Shown one piece after another: positions 35,039 to 44,099 of a stretch of DNA of 64,000 nucleotides. Source of the DNA: Streptomyces shenzhenensis (GTDB taxonomy: Bacteria; Actinomycetota; Actinomycetes; Streptomycetales; Streptomycetaceae); NCBI RefSeq assembly GCF_021462265.1, contig NZ_JAJONF010000003.1, forward strand, positions 62,001-126,000, in the 5' to 3' direction. The notes under the pieces are model-generated. The model was not told the origin of the DNA. It made no database searches and saw nothing but the letters and a program-made list of their open reading frames with translations. Within the stretch, counting starts at the first letter, position 1. Every line of letters begins with the position of its first letter. The translations under genes and the position numbers were made by a program.

Positions 35039-36662
35039 GCTGCATCCCCTCGTTCGGTCGGGCGGCGGAGGACAGCGGCCGGGAGGTGCCGAGGGCGAAC
35101 GCCGCCGCGCGCTCGCCGATCATGACGCTGGGTGCGTGGGTGTTGCCGGCCACGATGGACGGCATGACCGAGGCGTCCGCGACCCGGAGGCCCTGGATGC
35201 CGTGGACGCGCAGCTCGGGGTCGGTGACGGCGTCCGGTCCTGTGCCCATCCGGCAGGTGCCGGCCGGGTGCCACAGGGTGGTGGCGTTGGCGGCGACGTA
35301 GGCGCGCAGCTCGGCCGGGCCCGACACGTCCTTGCCGGGGCCGAGTTCGTCGCCGCGGAAGGCGTCGAAGGCGCGGGTGGCGGCGAGTTCGCGGGCCAGT
35401 TCGACGCCGTGCGCCAGCACGTCGAGGTCGGCCGCCGAGGTGAGGTAGCCGGCGCTGACGACCGCGTTGGACTCGGGGTCGGCGTCGCGCAGCCGTACCC
35501 GGCCCCGGCTGTGCGGGAGCACGGCGATCGGCGCGAAGGTGAGGCCGGGGCCCTCCCACTGGTCGGCGGGCGCGCCGGCCGGCAGGAACTTGACCGGGCC
35601 GAAGGTGAACTGCAGGTCGGGCGGCCCGGCCGGGTCGGCGGCCGGGGTGTGGGTGAACAGCCCGGCCTCGGAGAGCAGGGCGCCGGGCGGGTGCTCCTGC
35701 AGGGACTGGTAGCAGACCGGGGTGAAGAGGTGGTCCTGGAGTCCGGCGCCCACGCCCGGCAGGTCCCGCACGCAGTGGATGCCGTGCGCCCTGAGGTGGT
35801 CGGCCGGTCCGATGCCGGACAGCATCAGGAGCTTCGGCGACTCGAACGCGCCCGCGGACACGATGACCTCACGTTCGGCGCGGATCCGCGCGGGTGCGCC
35901 GTCGCGGACGTACTCGACGCCGGTGACCCGGTCCCCGGCGAGCAGCAGCCGGGTGGTCCGGGCGCCGGTCACCACGGTCAGGTTGGGCCGGCCGAGGGCC
36001 GGGCGCAGATAGGCGTCGGCGGCGCTGCACCGCCCGCCCGCGTCGTCGCGGTTGGTCTGGTACAGGAAGCCGAACCCGTCCTGCCGGGCGCCGTTGTAGT
36101 CGCCGTCGCTCTCGGCGTCGTGGCCGAGTTCACCGGCGGCCGCCACGAAGGCGCGGGCCAGCGGGGACGGGGTGTCCAGCTGCCGTACCCGCACCGGACC
36201 GTCGGCGCCGCGCAGCCCGGAGCCGCCGCCGGAGTAGCTCTCGGCGGCCCGGAAGTACGGCAGGACCTCGTCGTAGGACCAGCCGGCCGCGCCCTCGGTG
36301 ACCCAGCGGTCGTAGTCGTGGCGGCTGCCGCGCACCCACATCAGGGCGTTGACGGAACTGCACCCGCCGAGGACCTTGCCGCGGGCCACCGGGACGCGGC
36401 GGCCGTCCATGCCGGCCTCGGGTTCGGTGACGTAGCCCCAGTCGATCTCGCCGCGCCAGTCGGCGGTGAGCAGGGAGAGGACCGAGGCGGCGTCGGCGTG
36501 GTGGATCTCCGGACGTTCGTCCGGGCCGCCGGCCTCCAGCAGGGTCACGGTCACGGACGGGTCGGCGCTGAGCCGGGCGGCGACGGCGCAGCCGGCTGAA
36601 CCCGCGCCGACCACCACGTAGTCGGCGGCCGGTGGCACCGGGGGAGTCGGACTCGACGGCAT
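35025..36662 (-). CDS. GMC-family FAD-dependent oxidoreductase
   Basis: 545 residues. The ADP-binding motif is DYVVVGAGSAGCAVAARLSA. GMC signature 1 is GKVLGGCSSVNALMWVRGS and signature 2 is GAFESPKLLMLSGIGP. The active-site histidine is in HPAGTCRMG, with the partner Asn/His in AGNTHAPSVMIGERAA. GMC enzymes oxidise alcohols, including sugars and choline, to aldehydes or ketones. ATG 36662 follows GGAGG by five bases. It is second in the minus operon, between SnoaL-like genes. Length and motifs are complete. Confidence 0.9.
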   Translation of the reverse strand: MPSSPTPPVPPAADYVVVGAGSAGCAVAARLSADPSVTVTLLEAGGPDERPEIHHADAASVLSLLTADWRGEIDWGYVTEPEAGMDGRRVPVARGKVLGGCSSVNALMWVRGSRHDYDRWVTEGAAGWSYDEVLPYFRAAESYSGGGSGLRGADGPVRVRQLDTPSPLARAFVAAAGELGHDAESDGDYNGARQDGFGFLYQTNRDDAGGRCSAADAYLRPALGRPNLTVVTGARTTRLLLAGDRVTGVEYVRDGAPARIRAEREVIVSAGAFESPKLLMLSGIGPADHLRAHGIHCVRDLPGVGAGLQDHLFTPVCYQSLQEHPPGALLSEAGLFTHTPAADPAGPPDLQFTFGPVKFLPAGAPADQWEGPGLTFAPIAVLPHSRGRVRLRDADPESNAVVSAGYLTSAADLDVLAHGVELARELAATRAFDAFRGDELGPGKDVSGPAELRAYVAANATTLWHPAGTCRMGTGPDAVTDPELRVHGIQGLRVADASVMPSIVAGNTHAPSVMIGERAAAFALGTSRPLSSAARPNEGMQHVHP

Positions 36663-36686
36663 GACAGCCTCCAAACGGTGACGGGG

Positions 36687-37100
36687 TCAGAGGGCGGCCG
36701 GCTCGCCGACCTGGTAGTCGACGATCAGCGGGGCGGCGCCCGGCGCGGGGCGTTCGAGCCGCCACTGCTGGTTGATCCGGAACGAGGACACGGTGCCGTC
36801 GGCGGTGGACTTCGCCGTCCACACGACGGTCAGGTCGATGCCGATCCGCGGTCCGTCCTCCTGGTGGACGAGCTTCTCCACGGTGTGGTCCTGCTCGCTG
36901 TAGGCCTCACCGACCGCCGCGTACCAGTCGACGAAGTCCGCGTGGCTGTGCAGGGTGCGCTCCGGGAAGGCCATCTCCAGGCCCTCGTCGGCGACGAAGG
37001 GCAGCAGTTCGGCGACCGGGGCGTGCACGTTGAGCAGGCCGAACCAGCGCTGCACGAACTCCTCGATCTCCCGGTCGGAGCCGGTCTGTTCGGTGGACAT
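36687..37100 (-). CDS. SnoaL-like / NTF2-fold protein
   Basis: 137 residues: IEEFVQRWFGLLNVHAPVAE, FPERTLHSHADFVDWYAAVG, and a final strand VDYQVGEPAAL. This is a typical small NTF2-fold protein. It is the first gene of the six-gene minus operon, starting at ATG 37100 with GGAG eight bases upstream. It diverges from the DJ-1/ThDP/GlgE operon across a 332-base control region, so the two operons are likely co-regulated. Confidence 0.75.
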   Translation of the reverse strand: MSTEQTGSDREIEEFVQRWFGLLNVHAPVAELLPFVADEGLEMAFPERTLHSHADFVDWYAAVGEAYSEQDHTVEKLVHQEDGPRIGIDLTVVWTAKSTADGTVSSFRINQQWRLERPAPGAAPLIVDYQVGEPAAL

Positions 37101-37432
37101 GGATGTCTCCGCTCATCGGGGTCCCGCTCCCGGCGACCGGGAGCGATACACGTCCGATGACCCCACACCCCGGACGCCCCGTGCGGCCCGCGCCCGGACA
37201 CCGGCCGCACTGTGCGAAGTCGCAGCTCAGGCTCGGGCAACTCGCCGATTCGCGAACGCCGAACCGCCCGGTGGCGAGCCACCCGCAGGCATTGGCCACG
37301 ACATGCCGTAGTGCATTCGGCCACTTGTGCATGTGCCATGAGCACGGGCGGCGGCGATGGTCCGGACGAAGTGCCCCGCCGTAGACAGGAATCCGCCACT
37401 TGGCACCGTCCCGCCGATCCGGGAGGAATCCC
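37101..37432. promoter_or_regulatory. divergent promoter region with direct repeats
   Basis: The 332 bases between two divergent operons hold no supported gene. GCATTGGCCAC (37289-37299) recurs as GCATTCGGCCAC (37313-37324), with starts 24 bases apart, about two helical turns. TTGTGCATGTGCC follows directly. Such spaced repeats suit a dimeric activator or repressor serving both directions. No regulator gene lies immediately beside it. Confidence 0.4.
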
Positions 37433-38269
37433 ATGAGCAGGCGCATTCTCGTCGTCCTGTCCGAACACGGTTACTGGGGCGAGGAGTTGATCGGCCCCCT
37501 GGAGACCTTCGACCAGGCCGGCTACCACCTCACCTTCGCCACCCCCACCGGCAAGCGGCCCCAGGCGCTGCCGCCGAGCATGGACCCCGAGTACGTCGAC
37601 CCGCCGCTCGGCCGGTCCGTCACCACGCCCCAGATGGCGGCGAAGGTACGGGCCGTCGAGGAGTCGGACCGCCTCGACAACCCCCTCGACCTGGCGTCCT
37701 GGCTGCCCGACCGGCCCTACCGCTCCCGGCCGTACTTCCTGCGCGACTGGGAGGCCTACCACAGCCGCCTGGAGCAGATCCGCCACCAGATCGCCGACCG
37801 CTACGACGCGCTGCTGATCGTCGGCGGCAGCGGACCCATCGTCGACCTCGCCAACAACTGGCGGGTGCACGACCTGATCCTCGCCTTCCGCGCCCTGGAC
37901 CGGCCGATCGCCGCCGAGTGCTACGGCGTCGCCTGCCTGGCCTTCGCCCGCGACCAGGAGACCCGCGAGTCCATCATCCGCGGCAAGCACGTCACCGGGC
38001 ACTGCATCGAGTACGACTACAAGGACGGCACCGGGTTCCTCGGCACCGACTTCGTGATGGGCCCGCCGCCGTACCCGCTGGAGTACATCCTGCGCGACGC
38101 CACCGCGCCCGGTGGCGCCTACCACGGCAACTTCGGCAAGGAGACCTCGGTCATCGTCGACTACCCGTTCATCACGGGCCGTTCGACCCCGGACTCCTAC
38201 CTGACCGGCCAGAAGACCGTCGAGGTCCTCGAACAGGGCCTGCGGCAGTGGGGGTTCAGGACCTCCTGA
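37433..38269 (+). CDS. DJ-1/PfpI-family protein
   Basis: 278 residues. RILVVLSEHGYWGEELIGPL is the first strand with the conserved Glu region, YDALLIVGGSGPIVDLANNW is the central strand, and IAAECYGVACLAFARDQ holds the likely nucleophile Cys (~163) at the elbow. The family includes glyoxalase III-type hydratases, deglycases and proteases. The long form here resembles large class I glutamine-amidotransferase-like members. ATG 37433 follows GGGAGGA. It heads a five-gene operon, and a role in handling alpha-oxoaldehydes would fit the next gene but is not proven. Confidence 0.8.
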   Translation: MSRRILVVLSEHGYWGEELIGPLETFDQAGYHLTFATPTGKRPQALPPSMDPEYVDPPLGRSVTTPQMAAKVRAVEESDRLDNPLDLASWLPDRPYRSRPYFLRDWEAYHSRLEQIRHQIADRYDALLIVGGSGPIVDLANNWRVHDLILAFRALDRPIAAECYGVACLAFARDQETRESIIRGKHVTGHCIEYDYKDGTGFLGTDFVMGPPPYPLEYILRDATAPGGAYHGNFGKETSVIVDYPFITGRSTPDSYLTGQKTVEVLEQGLRQWGFRTS

Positions 38270-38303
38270 CGTCCTGACATCCGTCCCGCGAGAGGTGACC
38301 AGC

Positions 38304-39980
38304 ATGGACAGCAGGCCCGCGCGCGTCGCGCTCCTGGAGCAACTGGAGGCCGAAGGCGTCCGGTACATGTTCGGCAACCCCGGCACGGTCGAGCAGGGGT
38401 TCCTCGACGAACTGCGCTCCTTCCCCTCGATCCAGTACATCCTGGCCCTGCAGGAGGCCACAGCCGTCGGCATGGCGGACGGCTACGCCCGCGCCACCCG
38501 CACCCCGGCGGTCCTGCAACTGCACTCCGGGGTCGGCCTCGGCAACGGCATCGGCATGCTCTACCAGGCCATGCGCGGCCACGCCCCGATCGTCACCCTG
38601 GTCGGCGAGGCCGGGCTGCGGTACGCCGGACTGGACGCCCAGATGGCGGCCGACCTGGTCGGTATGGCGGAACCGGTCACCAAGTGGGCGACCCGGGTGC
38701 TCGACCCCGACTCCACGCTGCGCGTGCTGCGCCGCGCCTTCAAGGTGGCCGGGACCCCGCCGTACGGGCCGGTCCTGGTGGTGCTGCCGGCCGACGTGAT
38801 GGACGCCGGCACCCGGGAGGCGGTCGTCCCGGTCAGCTACCCGGACACCCACAGCCGGCCCGCCCCGGACACCGTCACCCGCGCCGCGGCCCTGCTCGCC
38901 GGGGCCCGCCGCCCGCTGGTCGTGGCCGGCGACGGCGTGCACTTCGCGGGCGCACAGGCCGAACTGGGCCGCCTCGCCGAGGTGTGGGGCGCCGACGTGT
39001 ACGGCGCCGACTGGGCGGAGGTCAACCTCTCTGTCCAGCACCCGGCGTACGCGGGCCAGTTGGGGCACATGTTCGGCGAGCAGAGCCGGCGGATCACCGC
39101 CGCCGCCGACGGCGTCCTGATCGTCGGCACCTACGCACTGCCCGAGGTGTTCCCGGCCCGGTACGACGTCTTCGCCGAGGGCACCCCGGTGGTCCACGTG
39201 GACCTCGACACCGACGCCATCGCCAAGAACTTCCCGGTCGACCTCGGCATCGTGGCCGACCCGAAGGCCACCCTCGGGCTGCTCGCCGACGCGCTGCACG
39301 GGGAGATGGGCGACGAGCGGCGGGCGGCGGCGGCCGAGCGGCTGCGGGTGCGGGCCGCCGAACGGGCCGGCGCCCTGGCCGGCGCCCGGGACCGGGACCT
39401 GGCCGACGGCGAGGCGCAGACCGTGCCCACCGCCGCCTTCGCCCGCGAACTCGCCCGCCGACTGCCCTCCGACGCCATCCTGTTCGACGAGGCGCTGACC
39501 GCGTCCCCGACGCTCTTCCGGCACCTGCCGGCCACCGTGCCCGGCCAGTGGATGCAGACCCGGGGCGGCTCCCTCGGCGTCGGCATCCCCGGCGCGCTCG
39601 GCGCCCAGCTCGCCCACCCCGACCGCACCGTGGTCGGCTTCACCGGCGACGGCGGCAGCATGTACACCTTCCAGGCCCTGTGGACGGCCGTCCGCCACGC
39701 CCTGCCCACCAAGTTCGTGATCTGCAACAACGGCGGCTACCGGCTGCTGGAGGACAACATCGAGGAGTACTGGCGGGAGACGGGCATACCGGCCCACGAA
39801 CAGCCCGGCATGTTCGACCTCTCCCGCCCGGCCATCGACTTCGTCGGCCTCGCCCGCTCCCTCGGGGTGGCCGCCGTACGGGTGGAGAAGCCCGGTCAGG
39901 CCGAGGGCGCGGTGGCACAGGCGCTCGCCCACCACGGGCCGTTCCTCGTCGACCTGGTGACGGCCAAGGGAAAGGGGTGA
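38304..39980 (+). CDS. ThDP-dependent decarboxylase/carboligase (benzoylformate-decarboxylase-like)
   Basis: 558 residues in the usual three domains. The Pyr domain has GNPGTVEQGFLDEL and QEATAVGMADGYAR with the cofactor-activating Glu51. The PP domain has GFTGDGGSMYTFQALWTAVR to FVICNNGGY, the GDG...NN Mg-ThDP motif. The overall order matches acetolactate-synthase-like benzoylformate decarboxylases (MdlC), which remove CO2 from 2-oxo acids to give aldehydes. Substrate cannot be read from sequence. GAGAGG precedes ATG 38304, and the gene is 34 bases after the DJ-1 gene. The DJ-1-type neighbours could act on the resulting aldehyde. Confidence 0.87.
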   Translation: MDSRPARVALLEQLEAEGVRYMFGNPGTVEQGFLDELRSFPSIQYILALQEATAVGMADGYARATRTPAVLQLHSGVGLGNGIGMLYQAMRGHAPIVTLVGEAGLRYAGLDAQMAADLVGMAEPVTKWATRVLDPDSTLRVLRRAFKVAGTPPYGPVLVVLPADVMDAGTREAVVPVSYPDTHSRPAPDTVTRAAALLAGARRPLVVAGDGVHFAGAQAELGRLAEVWGADVYGADWAEVNLSVQHPAYAGQLGHMFGEQSRRITAAADGVLIVGTYALPEVFPARYDVFAEGTPVVHVDLDTDAIAKNFPVDLGIVADPKATLGLLADALHGEMGDERRAAAAERLRVRAAERAGALAGARDRDLADGEAQTVPTAAFARELARRLPSDAILFDEALTASPTLFRHLPATVPGQWMQTRGGSLGVGIPGALGAQLAHPDRTVVGFTGDGGSMYTFQALWTAVRHALPTKFVICNNGGYRLLEDNIEEYWRETGIPAHEQPGMFDLSRPAIDFVGLARSLGVAAVRVEKPGQAEGAVAQALAHHGPFLVDLVTAKGKG

Positions 39981-39985
39981 GGACC

Positions 39986-40606
39986 GTGCGACTGAACGGA
40001 CACAAGATCGCCGTCCTGATGGAGAGCGACTTCTACGAGCCCGAGATCCTCTACTACCGCTACCGCTTCCCCGAGGAGGGCGCCGAGGTCCACTTCCTGA
40101 CCCGGCTCTGGGGCAACGAGGCCATGACCTTCCACGGGCACGAGCACCGCATGCCCTTCGACGTGAACGAGTCCTTCGAGGACCTCGACGAGTTCGCGCT
40201 GAAGGAGTACTCGGCGGTGATCGTCCCCTCCGGGATGGTCGCCGACCGGCTCCGCTACACCGACGACCCCGACCGGCTGCCGCCCGCCTCGCAGTTCCTG
40301 CGCCGCGCGTTCGCCGACCCGGCGATCCTCAAGGGCATCATCTGCCACGGCATGTGGCTCGCCGCGCCGGTCCCGGGCCTGATGCGCGGGCGGCGCGCGG
40401 TGGTGCACAACAACCTGCTGGGCGACCTGCGCAACATGGGCGGCGAGTACGTCGACCAGGACGTCGTCGTCCACGACGACCTGGTCACCGGCCGTACCGG
40501 CAACCACTGCCACGTCTTCGCCCGCACCATCATCGACCTGCTCGCCGACCGCCGGCCCGCCGAGCCCGCCCCGGCCGCACAGGCCGGGCAGGCGGGGCGG
40601 GGCTGA
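39986..40606 (+). CDS. DJ-1/PfpI-family protein (second copy)
   Basis: 206 residues: KIAVLMESDFYEPEILYYRY has the conserved Glu after strand 1, YSAVIVPSGMVADRLRY is the central strand, and LKGIICHGMWLAAPVPG holds the nucleophile Cys (~119) in the C-H-G elbow of PfpI-type enzymes. It differs clearly from the first DJ-1 protein in this operon, so the two are not a recent duplication. GTG 39986 (after GGGGTGAGG) or GTG 39977, overlapping the upstream stop, may be used. The tail is alanine/glycine-rich. Likely a hydratase or deglycase on a small carbonyl compound. Confidence 0.8.
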   Translation: MRLNGHKIAVLMESDFYEPEILYYRYRFPEEGAEVHFLTRLWGNEAMTFHGHEHRMPFDVNESFEDLDEFALKEYSAVIVPSGMVADRLRYTDDPDRLPPASQFLRRAFADPAILKGIICHGMWLAAPVPGLMRGRRAVVHNNLLGDLRNMGGEYVDQDVVVHDDLVTGRTGNHCHVFARTIIDLLADRRPAEPAPAAQAGQAGRG

Positions 40607-40637
40607 CGGGACGCGAACGGGGAGAGGAGCGATCATC

Positions 40638-42641
40638 ATGACACCGGTGACCGGGCGCATCCCCGTCCTCGACGTCCGCCCCCGGGTGCGCGACGGGGAA
40701 CTGCCCGCCAAGGCCGTGACCGGCGAACACCTCGACATCACGGCCACCGTCTTCCGCGAGGGCAACGGCGTGATCGCCGCGGACGTGGTCCTGCGCGGCC
40801 CCGGGGGCACCCCCGCCCAGCGGGTGCCGATGACCCTGATCGATCCCGACGCCGACCGCTGGAGCGCCACCGTGGTCGCCGGCGCCGAGGGCCTGTGGAC
40901 CTTCCGGGTCGAGGCCTGGGCCGACCCGCTGGCCACCTGGCGCCGGGACGCCGGGCTGAAGACCGAGGCCGGCGTCGACACCGAACTCACCCTGCACGAG
41001 GGCGTGCTGCTGCACGAACGGGCGGCACACGGCGAGAACGACATCACCGGCCGGGACCGCCGGGAGGAGGTCCGGGCCGCGATCGCCGCGCTCCGCGACA
41101 CCCTCGCCCCGGCCCCGGCCCCGGCCCGGCTGGCGGCCGTCACCACCCCCCGGGTGACGGCCGCCCTCGGCCGCTACGCACTGCGCGAACTGGTCACCTC
41201 CTCCCGGCCGCTGCCGCTGCGGGTGGAGCGTCGGCGCGCCCTGGCCGGATCCTGGTACGAGCTGTTCCCGCGCTCGGAGGGCGCGGTCGTGACGGCGGAC
41301 GGGCGGACCGTGAGCGGCACCCTGCGGACCGCCGCCGCCCGGCTGCCCGCCGTCGCGGCGATGGGCTTCGACGTGGTGTACCTGCCGCCCGTCCACCCCA
41401 TCGGCACCACCCACCGCAAGGGCCGGAACAACTCGCTCGTCGCGGGCCCGGACGACGTCGGCTCGCCCTGGGCCATCGGCTCCCCGCAGGGCGGCCACGA
41501 CGCGGTCCACCCCGACCTCGGCACCCTGGCGGACTTCCGGTACTTCGTCACCACCGCCCGGGGCCTCGGCCTGGAGGTGGCGATCGACTTCGCCCTCCAG
41601 TGCTCACCGGACCACCCCTGGGTGACCGGGCACCCCGAGTGGTTCCACCACCGGGTGGACGGCTCGGTCGCCTACGCCGAGAACCCGCCCAAGACCTACG
41701 AGGACATCCACCCCCTCGACTTCGACACCGACTTCGAGGGCCTGTACGCCGAGGCGCTGCGCGTCCTGCGGCACTGGATGGCGCAGGGCGTACGGATCTT
41801 CCGCGTCGACAACCCGCACACCAAGCCGGTGCACTTCTGGGAGCGGCTGCTCGGCGAGGTGAACGCGACCGACCCGGACGTGGTGTTCCTGGCCGAGGCG
41901 TTCACCCGCCGGGCCATGGTGCACGCCCTGGCCCAGGCCGGCTTCCAGCAGTCGTACACCTACTTCACCTGGAAGAACACCAAGCGGGAGCTGACCGAGT
42001 ACCTGCCCGAACTCACCCGCGACAGCGCCGACTTCCTGCGTCCCAACCTGTTCGTGAACACCCCGGACATCCTGCACGCCTACCTTCAGCACGGCGGCCG
42101 GCCCGCCTTCGAGGTACGGGCCGTGCTGGCGGCGACCGCCGCGCCCAGCTGGGGGATGTACGCCGGGTACGAGCTGTGCGAGAACACCCCGCTCGCCGAG
42201 GGCACCGAGGACTACCTCGACTCGGAGAAGTACCAGCTGCGGCCCCGCGACTGGGCGGCCGCCGAGGCCGGGGGGCGGACCATCGCCCCGCTGATCACCC
42301 TGCTCAACCGGCTCCGCCGGACCCGTCCGGCCCTCCGCGAACTGCGCAACCTGCGGCTCCAGCACACCGACAACGACCAGATCCTCGCCTACTCCAAACA
42401 CGTGGGCCTGCCCGAGGGCGGCACCGACGTGGTGCTGGTCGTCGTCAACCTGGATCCGCACCGGGTCCAGGAGGCGACCGTCACCTGCGACCTGGCGGCC
42501 CTCGGCCTGCCCGCCGACGGCACGCTCAAGCTCCGCGACGAGCTCACCGGAGCCGTCTACGGCTGGCGCGAGTCCACCTATGTGCGCCTCGACCCGGCCC
42601 ACCAGGTCGCGCACGTACTGACGACCGAGGAGGCGTCATGA
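40638..42641 (+). CDS. glgE: alpha-1,4-glucan:maltose-1-phosphate maltosyltransferase
   Basis: 667 residues, the usual GlgE length. An N-terminal beta-sandwich (PVLDVRPRVRDGELPAKAVT) precedes the GH13 barrel: VVYLPPVHPIGTTHRKGRNN, LEVAIDFALQCSPDHPWVTG, nucleophile Asp in GVRIFRVDNPHTKPVHFW (~391), acid Glu in VVFLAEAFTRRAM (~417), and LFVNTPDILHAYLQHGG. GlgE extends alpha-glucans using maltose-1-phosphate. It is translationally coupled to the maltokinase gene (ATGA), but no treS or glgB is adjacent. Its place downstream of ThDP and DJ-1 genes is unusual. GGAGAGGAG precedes ATG 40638. Confidence 0.93.
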   Translation: MTPVTGRIPVLDVRPRVRDGELPAKAVTGEHLDITATVFREGNGVIAADVVLRGPGGTPAQRVPMTLIDPDADRWSATVVAGAEGLWTFRVEAWADPLATWRRDAGLKTEAGVDTELTLHEGVLLHERAAHGENDITGRDRREEVRAAIAALRDTLAPAPAPARLAAVTTPRVTAALGRYALRELVTSSRPLPLRVERRRALAGSWYELFPRSEGAVVTADGRTVSGTLRTAAARLPAVAAMGFDVVYLPPVHPIGTTHRKGRNNSLVAGPDDVGSPWAIGSPQGGHDAVHPDLGTLADFRYFVTTARGLGLEVAIDFALQCSPDHPWVTGHPEWFHHRVDGSVAYAENPPKTYEDIHPLDFDTDFEGLYAEALRVLRHWMAQGVRIFRVDNPHTKPVHFWERLLGEVNATDPDVVFLAEAFTRRAMVHALAQAGFQQSYTYFTWKNTKRELTEYLPELTRDSADFLRPNLFVNTPDILHAYLQHGGRPAFEVRAVLAATAAPSWGMYAGYELCENTPLAEGTEDYLDSEKYQLRPRDWAAAEAGGRTIAPLITLLNRLRRTRPALRELRNLRLQHTDNDQILAYSKHVGLPEGGTDVVLVVVNLDPHRVQEATVTCDLAALGLPADGTLKLRDELTGAVYGWRESTYVRLDPAHQVAHVLTTEEAS

Positions 42642-44059
42642 GGACGGAGATCCTGCAGCCGCTGCTGCCCGCGCTCGGGCCGTGGCTGACCGGCCGGCGC
42701 TGGTTCGACGCGCGCTACGCCGGGGCCCCGCTGACCGCCGAGGCGGCGTCGGTGGTCGGGGACGAACCCCCGCTGCTGCTGCACGCCGTGGTCTCGGCGG
42801 ACGGCACCGCCGGACCGCTGCGCTTCCAGCTCCTGCTGGGCCTGCGCCCGGAGCTGCCGGCCCGGCTGGCCCCCGCCGCCATCACCACCGTGCCGGCCGG
42901 CCCCTGGCAGGGCTGGCGGGTCTACGACGCGCTGGCCGACGGCACCCTGCTCGCCCTGCTGCTGCGCACCCTGGCGGGCGGCGGCGCCGGGCCCGGACCG
43001 CGTCTGGAACGCAGCTCCCGCTATCCGCTGCCGGTCGGCCTGGTGCCCCGGCCGCTCCAGGTGGAGCAGAGCAACACGTCCGTGGCCTACGGTGACCGGG
43101 TCCTGCTGAAGCTCTTCCGCCGACCGGAGCCGGGACCGCACACCGAGGTCGAGGCGCTGCGGGCGCTCACCGGCCGGGACTGCGCCCGCACCCCCCACCT
43201 CTACGGGGCGGTGCACAGCGACGCGCCCGGCGCGGAGGGCCTGGTGCTCGGTCTCGTCGAGGAGTTCCTGCCGGACGCCCGGGACGGCTGGGAGGAGGCG
43301 GTACGGCAGGCGGCCGGCGCGGTGGCCGGCACCGGCCCCGGCAACCCGGCCGGCGGAGGTTTCACCGCGGACGCGTCCGCGCTGGGCCGGGCCGTCGCCG
43401 ACGTGCACGGGGCGCTGGGCGAGGCGTTCGGGCGGACCCGGCTGACCGTGGCGGACGTGGCCGAGGAGACGGCCCGGATGACCATGCGTCTCAAGGAGGC
43501 CGCCGAGGAGGTCCCGGCGCTCACCCGGTACACCGCACGGCTCGGCGCCCTCTTCGACGACTGCGCGCGGGTGGCCGGGCGCGGCTGCCCGCTCTTCGTC
43601 CAGCGCACCCACGGCGACCTGCACCTGGGGCAGGCGCTGCGGGCCCACGACGGCTGGCGGATCGTGGACTTCGAGGGCGAACCGGCCAGGTCCGCCGCCG
43701 AACGCGCCCGCCCGGAGCCGGTGCTCAAGGACGTCGCCGGCATGCTGCGCTCCTTCGACTACGCCGCCCGCACCGGCCTTGCCGCCGCCGACGACGACGA
43801 GGGCGGGGCCGAGTCCTCGCCGGCGGTACGACTGCGCCGCCGCCGGCGCGCGTCCGCGTGGGCGGTGCGCAACCGGCGGGCCTTCATCGCGGGGTACGCG
43901 TCCGCCGGCCACGAGGACCCGGACTGCCACCCGGTGCTCCTCCGGGCGTTCGAGGCGGACAAGGCCGTCTACGAGGCCGTGTACGAGTCCCGCCTGCGCC
44001 CCGACCGACTACCGATCCCGCTCGCCGCCCTGCACCGCCTGGCCGCTACGTCCCACTGA
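42638..44059 (+). CDS. pep2: maltokinase (Pep2/Mak)
   Basis: 473 residues. The N-terminal cap (PLLPALGPWLTGRRWFDARY) is typical of maltokinases. The kinase core includes VLLKLFRRPEPGPHTEVEAL (lysine and Glu), catalytic HGDLHLGQAL, metal-binding WRIVDFEGEPA, and VLKDVAGMLRSFDYAAR. Pep2 phosphorylates maltose to maltose-1-phosphate, the GlgE donor. ATG 42638 overlaps the glgE stop and follows GAGGAGG. It is the last gene of the operon. The pair GlgE-Pep2 here may be an accessory paralogue of the housekeeping pathway. Confidence 0.92.
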   Translation: MRTEILQPLLPALGPWLTGRRWFDARYAGAPLTAEAASVVGDEPPLLLHAVVSADGTAGPLRFQLLLGLRPELPARLAPAAITTVPAGPWQGWRVYDALADGTLLALLLRTLAGGGAGPGPRLERSSRYPLPVGLVPRPLQVEQSNTSVAYGDRVLLKLFRRPEPGPHTEVEALRALTGRDCARTPHLYGAVHSDAPGAEGLVLGLVEEFLPDARDGWEEAVRQAAGAVAGTGPGNPAGGGFTADASALGRAVADVHGALGEAFGRTRLTVADVAEETARMTMRLKEAAEEVPALTRYTARLGALFDDCARVAGRGCPLFVQRTHGDLHLGQALRAHDGWRIVDFEGEPARSAAERARPEPVLKDVAGMLRSFDYAARTGLAAADDDEGGAESSPAVRLRRRRRASAWAVRNRRAFIAGYASAGHEDPDCHPVLLRAFEADKAVYEAVYESRLRPDRLPIPLAALHRLAATSH

Positions 44060-44099
44060 CCCCGACATGTCCGAAACCACGCCACGGGCATGCGTCCCG

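Noticed and set aside
40895..42637. Upstream extension of the pep2 frame through glgE
   Set aside because: The extension is Arg/Pro/Gly-rich shadow sequence. The ATG at 42638 with GAGGAGG and the 4-base overlap with glgE is the natural start.
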